DNA of 64,000 nt from DASRDE01 sp035938175 (GTDB lineage Bacteria; Vulcanimicrobiota; Vulcanimicrobiia; Vulcanimicrobiales; Vulcanimicrobiaceae): positions 4,179 to 68,178 of the forward strand of contig DASZHD010000020.1 in NCBI GenBank assembly GCA_035938175.1, written 5' to 3'. Shown in pieces: positions 43,019-51,877 of this stretch. The notes beneath the pieces were generated by a model, which saw only the letters and a list, made by a program, of their open reading frames with translations, was not told the DNA's origin and made no database searches. The position numbers were made by a program, and so were the translations under genes. Each line of letters opens with the position of its first letter. Positions within the stretch are counted from its first letter, which is position 1.

Positions 43019-44797
43019 GTGTTTCGCAAAACCCTCGCGCTGCTAGCGGGCGCCGTGCTTTGCTGCGGTGCGCGCGGCGCAGCGGCAACGCTCATTCGAC
43101 TCCATGCGACAAAGGTCACATTCTACTACAACCAATTCCTCGTGGAAGCCGACGGCAACGTCCGATTGACCACGAGCGACGGCATGACGATGAGCGGAGA
43201 CGCCTTTTCAATGGACTTGAAATTGAACCGCTTCGTTCTCGCGGGACACGTGCATCTGCAGAATCCGTCCGGGTCGCAGGACGGCGCGGCGCTTTCCGAT
43301 TTTTTGGACTTTCATCGCATCTATTTTCTGCCGATCGGCTCGGAACCCGACCGGTGGACGTTCGTCGACGGCAATTTCGCCAATCCGGCAAAAGGGCGCG
43401 AAATGCCGGGTGACGTTTTCAATCTGCCCGACCTGGGTGCGGCGAAGCCGTACCTGTATGCCTCCAGCGCCGTCATCGGCGAACGAACTTTTGCGCGATT
43501 CGGCGGCAACAAGGTCGACGTCTTGAACGGTCTGGGCGCCTACGTTCCGACGCCCTCGTATTACGTGAACTTCTCGACCGACCAGCATTTGGGCACGAAT
43601 TCGCTGGCCGGCGCGAATTTCGACGCGACGTGGTCGCTTGCCGGAAACGCGAATTCGATCAGCGCGCTCCATTTCCGGTACGATACCATTAACAAAACCT
43701 ATTTGGCATTCGAGCAGCATCTGAGCGGATCCAAGGCGTACGCGGTCTTTTCGCTCAATCCCATGACCCGTCCGAACAAATTTTGGGATTTGATTCTGTC
43801 CGACCAGCCTTCGGAGCGTTTTCAGGTGAAGACGTTCACGCAGATGAACACGTTTCAGCACGGATTGTCGGAGCCGAGCGTATCGTCGCAGTTTACGATC
43901 GTCCAAGCGACGCAAGCCTTTACGCAGTCCTTTCTGCAGCTCGGCGCCCAATTCGTCAATTACTCGCTGCTTGCAAACGGCGGACCTCCGCAAGCACCGA
44001 ACGCAACATACCCCGCCAAGCAGCATCCGGTATCGCTGAACCTGAGCGCTACGACGTTCGATCACCGGATCGCGCATCTTCCGCTTTACGAGCGCGTCAG
44101 CTACGGCTTTGCCTTTCAGCACAATTCCTACGGACTGCAAAGCCTCGGAGGCGAGACGTATCCCAGCGTCTGGCAGCACAACCTGGATGTACAGCTCTTC
44201 GTTCCATCGTTAAAACTCGGCGGTAACCCGGTTATTACGAAAAACTATTACGTGAACTTTTCGACCGACAAGAACCGTCTTTGGAATTCCGTGCCGCATT
44301 ACGTCGACACGACCAATACCAGCCTGAGCTTGAGCCGCCAGTACGACGCGCATTTTTTGGGATTCTTGAGTTACTCGGTCCTCAACACCGGTGACTATTA
44401 CGGGGCGCTGCAAAACGCCGTTTACCCGCCGGCAGTACCGGTGATCGGCGGCGTGCCGTATCCCGGGTATGCCGCATTCCGCGGTTTCGCGACGCTGCGC
44501 ACGCTTTCGCTGGACGTCGCCTACACGAATTCCGGAAACTTTACCGCCTCGATCCTGGCACGGCAGCACCGCGACTTTCCCGCGGCCATTCCCGGGCTTT
44601 TCCCGACGCCGATTACCAACGTGCTGGGGCAAGAGATTCAACCGGCGAGTTATCCGGGCGAACCGCCGTACGACATCAGCGCCGACGTCCGCGCGCGTGT
44701 GAACGATCACACAACGATCGACATCTCGCGCGGCTACTACTTCAACTTCGGAAACCGCGGCTGGACGCCGGAGTTCGTCATTCAGGTGACGCAGTGA
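43019..44797 (+). CDS. Outer-membrane beta-barrel protein, LptD/OstA-like
   Basis: 592 residues from a GTG. Signal peptide ending GAAA (about 1-21), then an OstA/LptA-like jelly-roll (ATKVTFYYNQFLVEADGNVRL in parts: FYYNQFLVEADGNV, MSGDAFSMDLKLNRFVLAG) and a long beta-strand-rich barrel region. A repeated motif, YYVNFSTD-x5-NS, occurs near residues 181 and 409, and the similar LptD barrel begins after such a segment. Evidence for an outer membrane. Full LptD identity is not certain: the length is short and no disulfide pattern is seen. It overlaps the next gene by 4 bp. Confidence 0.7.
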   Translation: MFRKTLALLAGAVLCCGARGAAATLIRLHATKVTFYYNQFLVEADGNVRLTTSDGMTMSGDAFSMDLKLNRFVLAGHVHLQNPSGSQDGAALSDFLDFHRIYFLPIGSEPDRWTFVDGNFANPAKGREMPGDVFNLPDLGAAKPYLYASSAVIGERTFARFGGNKVDVLNGLGAYVPTPSYYVNFSTDQHLGTNSLAGANFDATWSLAGNANSISALHFRYDTINKTYLAFEQHLSGSKAYAVFSLNPMTRPNKFWDLILSDQPSERFQVKTFTQMNTFQHGLSEPSVSSQFTIVQATQAFTQSFLQLGAQFVNYSLLANGGPPQAPNATYPAKQHPVSLNLSATTFDHRIAHLPLYERVSYGFAFQHNSYGLQSLGGETYPSVWQHNLDVQLFVPSLKLGGNPVITKNYYVNFSTDKNRLWNSVPHYVDTTNTSLSLSRQYDAHFLGFLSYSVLNTGDYYGALQNAVYPPAVPVIGGVPYPGYAAFRGFATLRTLSLDVAYTNSGNFTASILARQHRDFPAAIPGLFPTPITNVLGQEIQPASYPGEPPYDISADVRARVNDHTTIDISRGYYFNFGNRGWTPEFVIQVTQ

Positions 44798-45576
44798 TCC
44801 GCCGCATAAGCGTATTCGCACTCCTGGCGGCGATGCTGCTGGGCGCGGCGCCCGCTGCCCCCGTCACCGTGACGGCACAAATCCTGGACTACGAAAAAGG
44901 CTACATCTTCTTTACGACCGGCGACGGCTTTCACGTATCGCCGTCGGTGACGATCACCGGAGGAGAGCCGGCCGCGCGCAGCTACGCCCGCGTGACGTTC
45001 GATGAAAATGGAACCGTGACTCGCATCGAACTCTCGCACACGAAGTTGCCGGCGGAGGGCGACCTGAGCGCGGTAGCGCGTTATGCCGTTGCGCTGTCGA
45101 GTCCGGCACCCAACCCCGACCTGGTCCCCTCGCCCAATCCCGGACGCTGCGCGTCCGTGCGCGCGGGTAAGCTGGTTACCGTCGCGATAACCGCGCAAGT
45201 TCCGCCCAGCACCGGACCGACGGACACCGTGTACATGACGACGGATCAAAGCGGCTGGAACGCGCAAGCGTACCGCCTGGACCGCATCGACGTGTTGCAC
45301 TACCGGACGATACTCAAGCTGTACTCGGGAACCGTCATGCACGTTCTAATGGACCGCGGCTCCACGCAATCGATTCAAGTCGGAGAGAACGGCATCGAAA
45401 TCAAGCCGTTTCTGCTGTGCATCGCCGACGAGGACGTGCAGGCGTTCCACGTGACCGTTTACCGCTGGGGCGACGAAGGCTCGGGTCCGGCGCAGACGAT
45501 TCCGCAATCCTTGCCCACGCCGTTCAATCCCTCGCCGTTCCAGACGCCGCCGCCGTTTCCGACCCCGCATCCGTAA
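44794..45576 (+). CDS. Secreted protein of unknown function, partner of the LptD-like gene
   Basis: 260 residues from GTG 44794 (GTGA overlap with the upstream stop). Signal peptide ends near PAAP; the body is beta-rich with two parts separated by a proline stretch (SSPAPNPDLVPSPNPG) and the C-terminus is TPFNPSPFQTPPPFPTPHP, a proline-rich tail. Translational coupling to the LptD-like protein suggests a periplasmic partner. I recognise no family. Confidence 0.75.
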   Translation: MIRRISVFALLAAMLLGAAPAAPVTVTAQILDYEKGYIFFTTGDGFHVSPSVTITGGEPAARSYARVTFDENGTVTRIELSHTKLPAEGDLSAVARYAVALSSPAPNPDLVPSPNPGRCASVRAGKLVTVAITAQVPPSTGPTDTVYMTTDQSGWNAQAYRLDRIDVLHYRTILKLYSGTVMHVLMDRGSTQSIQVGENGIEIKPFLLCIADEDVQAFHVTVYRWGDEGSGPAQTIPQSLPTPFNPSPFQTPPPFPTPHP

Positions 45577-45708
45577 GACCCTAACATACCTTTAGCTCAG
45601 GCTGTACGCATCGACACGCCGTCATAATGTCGTTTCCTTCACAGCATTCGTTAAGGAAATACCGTCCTGCCGACGATAGAAAGCTGGGGAGATGGAACGG
45701 GTACGATC

Positions 45709-47094
45709 ATGCGCGTCCGGCATTTAAAGATGTCTCATTTGGTGCTTTGCAGCGCCGTTTTTTCGGTGCTTTCCGGCTGCGGCGGCGGGGGCGCAGGCAC
45801 GGTACTGCCGGGATCTTCGCCGACGCCGAACGTGTCGGGGACGAGCAGTCCGTCGGGCAACACCACCGGTCTGATTCCCACGGACGGTCCGATCAAACAC
45901 GTCGTCATCATCGTTCAAGAGAACCGCACGCCGGATAATCTGTTCAACGGCCTACCCGGCGCGGACACGATGCGCACCGCGAAAACGCACAACGGCAAGA
46001 CGATGCAGCTTTTGCCGTCGACCGTCGGCGCATCGAACGATCCGTGTCATTTTCACAATTGCTGGGTCACCGATTACGACAACGGCAAGATGGACGGCTT
46101 CGATGTCGCGCGCGCTGCGGACGGAACCGCACCGATGACGTACATTCCGCAGTCCAACGTGCAGCCGTACTGGACGCTGGCCGAAAATTACGCGTTCGCG
46201 GATCGCATGTTCGCCTCCAACACCGGGCCGAGCTTTCCCGCGCATTTGTACTTGATCGCCGGACAAGCCTCGGGCGTCGACTCGTTGCCGTGGAACAACG
46301 GTAACGATCTTTCGAACGGCGGGCTCTGGAGCTGCGGCGCGTCGCCCGGTACGGAAGTCGGAACCCTTTTGCCGAACGGGCAAAACGGACCGAACGTGTT
46401 TCCGTGTTTCGACTTTCCGACGCTTGCCGACGACATGGCCGCGCACGGCGAAACGTGGCGCTATTACGCCCCCGCGATCCACGCGGACACCGGCTACGTG
46501 TGGTCGGCGTATTCCGCGATCAAACACGTCTTCTTCAATCCGGCCATGTGGGGCAACGTCGTCTCGCCGGAAACGACGGTTCTCACCGATGCCGCAAAGG
46601 GCAACCTGGCCGACGTTACTTGGGTTACGCCGAAGCTCGTCAATTCGGATCACGGCACGACCTGGGGTCACGACGGCGGCGGCCCGGACTGGGTCGCATC
46701 GGTCGTGAACGCAATCGGCAACGGGCCGGACTGGAATTCGACGGCGATTTTTATCACGTGGGATGAGTGGGGCGGTTATTACGATCACGTCGTTCCGCCG
46801 CACGTCGACTATATGGGACTCGGTTTTCGAGTACCGCTCATCGTCGTATCACCGTACGCCAAGCGCGGATACGTTTCACACGTCACGCACGAGTTCGGGA
46901 GCATTCTCCATTTCACGGAAGAGACGTTCGGTATTCCGAGCCTGGGAACGCGCGACGCGCTCTCGGACGATCTCGGCGACATGTTCGACTTCAAGCAGAC
47001 GCCGGCAAAGTTCCAAACCGTTCGTACGCTGCGCAACGCGGCCGACTTCCTGCGCGAAGCGCCTGCCATGCAACCGACCGACGACGACGGCTAG
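45709..47094 (+). CDS. Phosphoesterase / phospholipase C-like lipoprotein (phosphoesterase family, PF04185 type)
   Basis: 461 residues. Lipobox LSGC (Cys24) followed by a Gly/Ser/Pro linker. Catalytic core starts at KHVVIIVQENRTPDNLFNG (about 64-82); further FADRMFASNTGPSFPAHLYLIAG, FITWDEWGGYYDHVVPP and HEFGSILHFTEE are typical of phospholipase C / acid phosphatase of this family. It probably hydrolyses phosphodiesters or phosphomonoesters at the cell surface. A second in-frame ATG at 45730 is a possible start. It is followed convergently by two secreted Ig-like genes. Confidence 0.9.
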   Translation: MRVRHLKMSHLVLCSAVFSVLSGCGGGGAGTVLPGSSPTPNVSGTSSPSGNTTGLIPTDGPIKHVVIIVQENRTPDNLFNGLPGADTMRTAKTHNGKTMQLLPSTVGASNDPCHFHNCWVTDYDNGKMDGFDVARAADGTAPMTYIPQSNVQPYWTLAENYAFADRMFASNTGPSFPAHLYLIAGQASGVDSLPWNNGNDLSNGGLWSCGASPGTEVGTLLPNGQNGPNVFPCFDFPTLADDMAAHGETWRYYAPAIHADTGYVWSAYSAIKHVFFNPAMWGNVVSPETTVLTDAAKGNLADVTWVTPKLVNSDHGTTWGHDGGGPDWVASVVNAIGNGPDWNSTAIFITWDEWGGYYDHVVPPHVDYMGLGFRVPLIVVSPYAKRGYVSHVTHEFGSILHFTEETFGIPSLGTRDALSDDLGDMFDFKQTPAKFQTVRTLRNAADFLREAPAMQPTDDDG

Positions 47095-47525
47095 CGAATA
47101 CTGACCGAAACGTTGCGCGACGCGGAAAGGCCCGCCGGATTGCGCGCAACGACTTGCGCGGTGTAGGTGCCGGCAAGGAAGAACGGGATATGCGGAAGCG
47201 TGTAACTCAGTGCAAAAACGCCGGGTTCGCGCTGCGGTATCGGCGCGGAACGGCCGCCGAATTGCACGCGTACGTCGCTGACGTTCGTCGACGTTACGAT
47301 CGTACCGGTCACCGTTTCCCCACTGTGAAACACCGAATCGCTCAACTGCACCGCGAGGATTTGCGGCGGCGCTTCGGTCGGTAATACCAGCGGCGTCGGA
47401 ACCGCTGCAAGCGGGGACGCGGCGGAGGAAGCGGGTGTTTGCGCGTGCGGCGCGCATGCAGCCAAAAGCGCTGCGATTGCCCAGACGGCGCTTCGTTTCC
47501 AGGGGGTGCTTCGATTCCTCAGCAT
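47091..47525 (-). CDS. Lipoprotein with Ig-like domain, paralog 1
   Basis: 144 residues: signal peptide with lipobox LLAAC (Cys24), linker rich in Ala/Ser/Pro, then one beta-sandwich domain (about 55-144: PPQILAVQLSDSVFHSGETV, HIPFFLAGTYTAQVVARNPAG). It is clearly related to the adjacent gene at 47550-48215. It ends convergently with the phosphoesterase gene (4-bp overlap). Domain fold is inferred from beta pattern; function unknown. Confidence 0.75.
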   Translation of the reverse strand: MLRNRSTPWKRSAVWAIAALLAACAPHAQTPASSAASPLAAVPTPLVLPTEAPPQILAVQLSDSVFHSGETVTGTIVTSTNVSDVRVQFGGRSAPIPQREPGVFALSYTLPHIPFFLAGTYTAQVVARNPAGLSASRNVSVSIR

Positions 47526-47549
47526 GACGATGATAGGTTCACGTCCGTA

Positions 47550-48215
47550 TTAGCGCACTGTAATCGGGAAAGTTGTCGACACGGCATCGCCGCGGGTGTT
47601 TCGAGCGATAAGCCGCACGGTGTATGTCTTCTTTAAAAAGAACGGTACGAACGGGACGCGGTAACGCAGCGTAAACCGTCCGGCACCGGTTTTCAGCAGA
47701 TTCGAAGAATACCCGCCGATTCTCGCCTCCACACTCGCAACGTTCGTCGACGTCTCTACGTTTCCGGAAACCGTCTCGCCGCTGTGCACGACGCCCGAAC
47801 TGATCGACATGCTGATGATCTGCGGCGCGGCGTTGGGCGCCTCGATCACGGGCGGCGGCGGCGCAACGTACGCGGGCTTTATCCTCGCTGCTACGTCGGG
47901 AATCGACGTTGCACTGCCGGCGAGTGGAACGGTCGTGGGTACCGCGACGGTTGCCGACCCGGCTCCGTTCCGTGCGGCGCCTGCTCCTGACCCGGGTTTG
48001 TCGACGACGAACACCTCCGGTCCCGGCGACGGGCTCGTCGGCGGATGCGCAACGGCTCGGCCGGGGTTCGGCGACGAGGCGGGAGCGGCGGTCAGGGCGG
48101 TAACCGGCGGCGGACCGCTTCGGCTCGAAAGCTTGGCGTAGACCTCATACGCTGCAACTGCGCAAACGAGCACGAGCAGACCGGCCGGCACGACGAAATT
48201 TCGGGGACTGGCCAT
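47550..48215 (-). CDS. Membrane-anchored secreted protein with Ig-like domain, paralog 2
   Basis: 221 residues: N-terminal TM anchor (about 8-27), a Pro/Ala/Ser-rich stalk of about 100 residues, and a C-terminal beta domain (APQIISMSISSGVVHSGETV, VPFFLKKTYTVRLIARNTRG) that shares with paralog 1 the VxHSGETVxG, xSTNVxxVxxxxGG and PFFLxxTYTxxxxARN patterns. Together they look like a tandem duplication in which the anchor differs (lipid versus helix). Upstream of paralog 1 by 24 bp in the same direction. Confidence 0.72.
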   Translation of the reverse strand: MASPRNFVVPAGLLVLVCAVAAYEVYAKLSSRSGPPPVTALTAAPASSPNPGRAVAHPPTSPSPGPEVFVVDKPGSGAGAARNGAGSATVAVPTTVPLAGSATSIPDVAARIKPAYVAPPPPVIEAPNAAPQIISMSISSGVVHSGETVSGNVETSTNVASVEARIGGYSSNLLKTGAGRFTLRYRVPFVPFFLKKTYTVRLIARNTRGDAVSTTFPITVR

Positions 48216-48298
48216 TCTAAAGTACGTACAAGTGCCGGACGTGCGGCGGCGTTCCCTTCCCGAAGGCCAGCCGCTCGATGTGCGGCGAACGTGGCCGC

Positions 48299-49243
48299 AT
48301 GCCGGTAACGCTCAGCATCGTCGTACCGCTCTACAACGAGGAAGGCAACGTCGCGCCATTGGTGGAGCGCGTCATAGGAATACTCGAGCGGTTGCCCGGG
48401 AGACCGACGCACGAAATCGTGCTCGTCAACGACGGCAGCCGGGACGGAACGCTCGAAGCGATCCACGAGCAGATGCAGCGGCATCATAATATCGTGCTGG
48501 TAAATCTCGCGCGAAACTTCGGGCATCAGCTCGCAGCCACCGCGGGTCTGGACGTGGCGCAAGGCGATGCGGTCGTCTTGATGGACGGCGACTTGCAAGA
48601 TCCGCCCGAACTCATCGAGCAATTCATGGAGCGCTGGCGCGACGGATACGACGTCGTGTACGCCGTGCGCCGTTCGCGAAAAGGCGAAAGCCGGTTCAAG
48701 ATCATGACGGCGCGGCTTTTCTACCGCATCATCAAGCGCCTGACCAACGTGTCGATTCCGGTGGACACGGGCGATTTCCGGCTCATGAGCCGCCGCGTCG
48801 TCGACACGCTGAAGAAAGCGCGCGAGCGTCACCGCTTTTTGCGCGGAATGGTCAGCTGGGTCGGCTTTTCGCAAACCGGCGTCGAGTACGACCGCGACGA
48901 GCGGCATTCGGGGACGACAAAGTATCCGCTGCGCAAAATGCTGACGTTCGCGATCGACGGAATTACGTCGTTCTCGGATGCACCGCTGCGGTTTGCCTCG
49001 TATCTCGGGTTCACGGTCAGTACGGCCGCGTTCATCTACGCACTCATCATCATTCTTTTCAAAGCGTTTCGTTGGGGGACGCCCGAGTACGCGCGCGGCT
49101 GGGCCTCGACGATGGTCGCGATCCTGTTTCTGGGCGGCGTTCAGCTGATCGGTATCGGAATTTTGGGCGAGTACATCGGGCGCATCAACGACGAAGTGAA
49201 AGGACGTCCCCTCTATATCATTGCGGATATCGAGCGGTCATAA
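48299..49243 (+). CDS. Glycosyltransferase family 2, GtrB/DPM1-like with two TM segments
   Basis: 314 residues from ATG 48299 (in-frame ATG 48278 would add seven). GT-A domain: LSIVVPLYNEEGNVAPLV, LVNDGSRDGT, NFGHQLAATAGLDVAQGDAV, DGDLQDPPELI; C-terminal VDTGDFRLM and two TM helices (about 240-262 and 275-300) ending in GEYIGRINDEVKGRPLY. This is the polyprenyl-phosphate glycosyltransferase type feeding GT-C enzymes or ArnC-like lipid modification. It overlaps deoA convergently by 26 bp. Confidence 0.92.
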   Translation: MPVTLSIVVPLYNEEGNVAPLVERVIGILERLPGRPTHEIVLVNDGSRDGTLEAIHEQMQRHHNIVLVNLARNFGHQLAATAGLDVAQGDAVVLMDGDLQDPPELIEQFMERWRDGYDVVYAVRRSRKGESRFKIMTARLFYRIIKRLTNVSIPVDTGDFRLMSRRVVDTLKKARERHRFLRGMVSWVGFSQTGVEYDRDERHSGTTKYPLRKMLTFAIDGITSFSDAPLRFASYLGFTVSTAAFIYALIIILFKAFRWGTPEYARGWASTMVAILFLGGVQLIGIGILGEYIGRINDEVKGRPLYIIADIERS

Positions 49244-50486
49244 CGTCGTAGATCAGCGGCGGCGGCATTGCGGGATCCGGAGTGATGCGGAATGTCGCGC
49301 TCAATGCGCGAGCTTCCGCACGCGCCTTTCCGAATGCTTGGACTAGCGGATCGCCCTTGCGAACGTAATCGCCAATCTGCACGTGGACCCGCAATCCCGC
49401 GAGCGGATCGTTTTGGCTCAGCCGGCGCCCCACGTGTCCGAGCTCTACCACGTCGATGGCGTCGACATAGCCCTCTTCCGTTGAGATCACGGCGAACGGT
49501 TCACCGGTCGTCATTCGCTCCATCGCGGCGACGTCGCCGCCCTGCGCCGCGATCATTTCGATAAATTTTCGATACCCGCTGCCGTCGCGTAGCGCGCGTT
49601 CTACACGATCCGCCGCATCGTCTTTGCCGCTTTGTTCGACGAGCGCGGCCGCGATGGCCAGGATCAATTCCCGCGCTCGCCCTTCTCCGCCGTCGCGCAA
49701 CACGTCGCGCGCTTCGATCAGTTCGATTCCGGATCCGATGCAGCGTCCTAACGGTTGGTGCATGTCGGTAACGAACGCGGTCGCGCGCTTTCCGAAACTC
49801 GCGGAGATTTGCACGAGCCATCGCGCCAGTTCCAATGCCGCGCCGGATTCAGGCACGAACGCCGCCGCGCCGGTCTTCACGTCGAACACGAACGCATGCG
49901 CACCGCCGGCAATTTTCTTTGAAAGGATCGACGACGCGATCAAGCCGAGCGACGGTATCGTAGCGGTGTGGTCGCGCAGGTGGTAGAGCCGTTTGTCCGC
50001 GGGAGCGAGCGCCTGCGTTTGAGCCGCGATCGCGCAACCCACGGTACGGACGATTTGTTCGAAACGCTGCATCGCGAGCTGCGACGTAAAGCCCGGTACG
50101 GCTTCCAGTTTGTCGATGGTGCCGCCGGTGTGCCCCAAAGCGCGGCCGGAAAGTTTTGCCACGCGCGCACCGCATGCCGCTGCGGTCGGAATTGCGGCAA
50201 GCGATACGATGTCGCTGACCCCGCCCGTGCTATGTTTGTCGACTACGGTCCCCTCGGAGGGGTCGAACGCGAGCACTTCGCCGCTGCGCACCATGGCATC
50301 CGTCAGGGCATGCGCCTCGTCGAACGACATCCCGCGGACGACGCATGCCATGCAAAGCGCCGCCATTTGCGCGTCGTCCACGCTGGAATCCATGAACCCG
50401 TCAACGACCGCATGCCATTGCTCGGACGTCAATTCACCGCCTTCGCGCTTACGCTCGATACACCGGCGCATGGCGTGATCGTTCAT
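49218..50486 (-). CDS. deoA: Thymidine / pyrimidine-nucleoside phosphorylase
   Basis: 422 residues with the three expected parts: helical N-terminal (MRRCIERKREGGELTSEQ), the phosphate-binding VVDKHSTGGVSDIVSL and KLSGRALGHTGGTIDKLEA, and the C-terminal barrel-sandwich domain (VVELGHVGRRL...VHVQIGDYVRKGDPLV). It splits (deoxy)pyrimidine nucleosides to base plus pentose 1-phosphate, the substrate of DeoB. Either DeoA or Pdp; family resolution would need an alignment. Divergent from the O-antigen-ligase-like gene by 41 bp. Confidence 0.93.
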   Translation of the reverse strand: MNDHAMRRCIERKREGGELTSEQWHAVVDGFMDSSVDDAQMAALCMACVVRGMSFDEAHALTDAMVRSGEVLAFDPSEGTVVDKHSTGGVSDIVSLAAIPTAAACGARVAKLSGRALGHTGGTIDKLEAVPGFTSQLAMQRFEQIVRTVGCAIAAQTQALAPADKRLYHLRDHTATIPSLGLIASSILSKKIAGGAHAFVFDVKTGAAAFVPESGAALELARWLVQISASFGKRATAFVTDMHQPLGRCIGSGIELIEARDVLRDGGEGRARELILAIAAALVEQSGKDDAADRVERALRDGSGYRKFIEMIAAQGGDVAAMERMTTGEPFAVISTEEGYVDAIDVVELGHVGRRLSQNDPLAGLRVHVQIGDYVRKGDPLVQAFGKARAEARALSATFRITPDPAMPPPLIYDVMTARYPQ

Positions 50487-50527
50487 CGCAGCCCGGGTTT
50501 CGAGGCCGTTGCGGCGAAGCCCGCCGC

Positions 50528-51877
50528 GTGTTGTTCGGACATCCGGTCGTTCACGTTGCGCCCATCGTCTATCCGCCGGTAGATCCGATCGCTCTCATCG
50601 TCTACGTCCTGCTGCTCACCGTTGTTGCTCTGCTGACCATGCAGCGCCCGGCGTACGGGCTTTGCGCGCTGATCCTCACGGAACCGTTTGCGTTCTATCA
50701 CGCGGCCTTCGCGACGACGCTGACGCTTCCGAAAATCGCCGTCCTCGGCGTCCTTTTGGGATTATGGACGCACCCGAACGCGTTCGCGACGCTTGCAACG
50801 CGCGCTTCCTGGCGCATTCTGACCGCCGGGCTGCTCGTGCTTGCGGCGACGCTTCTATCCTACGCGCACGCTCTGCATCATGCGCCCGTGATTCGCGAAT
50901 CCTTGAAAATCGTAGAGTATCTCTTGCTGTTTTGCGCGGTCACGGCTGCGTATCGTCTTGACCCGGACCGCAGACTAGTACGAACCGCGTTCGTCTGCGC
51001 AGCACTTTTGGTATCGTTGCTCGCGCTCGGCGAAGAACTGACCGGGGCACCTTCAGGCCTCTGGATCAACGGCCACGTCGTACCGCGGATTGCCGGTCCG
51101 CTGGAAGGCCCCAATCAGCTCGCCGGATACCTCGACGTCGCGCTGCCCGTGACGATGGCGCTTGCGATGTGGCAGCCGGGAACGCTCACATGGATCGCGC
51201 TGTTCTTCATTTCTTTCGCGGATTTCTTGACGTTTTCGCGTGGGGGCCTGATCGGCGGGAGCGTCGCTGCGGCAATCGTGCTGTACGTCGTACGGCGGAA
51301 CGTCTGGATCACGCTGCGTCCGCTGATCGCCGGCGTCCTCGCCGGAATCTTGGTCGATACGGCGTGGGCGCTGCAACTGCACCTTGGCGGAGCGCGCGGC
51401 GCGGTCGCCGCGTTCCGGCTCGATTTGGAAGACACGGAGTCATCCTACGGCGGCGGGGTCGGTACGCGCTCGGAACTGTGGCACGCGGCAATAACGCTGT
51501 GGAAAAGTCACAAGATTTTCGGTATCGGTGCCGGAAACTTCGAACTCGAAATTCCGCTGACCGGATTGCACGGCGTAAAAACGCACGCCAACAGTTTGTA
51601 TCTGCAGGCGCTCGTGGAGGGCGGAATACCGCTGTTCGCCGCCACGTTATGGCTGACGTACGTTTCGATCGCCACGTTTATACGCGACCGCCTGGAATCG
51701 CCGTTTGTCGCCGGCGCGATGGCCGCAAGCGCCGCGCTGATGCTGCATCAAATCATCGATTTCTTGACCTTCTTTCCGAAAGTCGGCGGTGAATGGTGGA
51801 TCGTGCTCAGTTTGGCGTGCGCCGAACTCGCCATCGCGGCGCGCGTTCCGCAAACCGGACGTTACGCGTGCGCTTGA
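50528..51877 (+). CDS. O-antigen ligase / polymerase family membrane protein
   Basis: 449 residues from a GTG, about 11-12 membrane segments. The large periplasmic loop contains ELWHAAITLWKSHKIFGIGAGNFE and THANSLYLQALVEGGIPLF, the Wzy_C signature of WaaL/Wzy proteins, with ITFSRGG-like FLTFSRGGLIGG just before. It would polymerise or ligate lipid-linked glycan chains in the periplasm. Overlaps the next gene by 10 bp. Confidence 0.85.
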   Translation: MLFGHPVVHVAPIVYPPVDPIALIVYVLLLTVVALLTMQRPAYGLCALILTEPFAFYHAAFATTLTLPKIAVLGVLLGLWTHPNAFATLATRASWRILTAGLLVLAATLLSYAHALHHAPVIRESLKIVEYLLLFCAVTAAYRLDPDRRLVRTAFVCAALLVSLLALGEELTGAPSGLWINGHVVPRIAGPLEGPNQLAGYLDVALPVTMALAMWQPGTLTWIALFFISFADFLTFSRGGLIGGSVAAAIVLYVVRRNVWITLRPLIAGVLAGILVDTAWALQLHLGGARGAVAAFRLDLEDTESSYGGGVGTRSELWHAAITLWKSHKIFGIGAGNFELEIPLTGLHGVKTHANSLYLQALVEGGIPLFAATLWLTYVSIATFIRDRLESPFVAGAMAASAALMLHQIIDFLTFFPKVGGEWWIVLSLACAELAIAARVPQTGRYACA

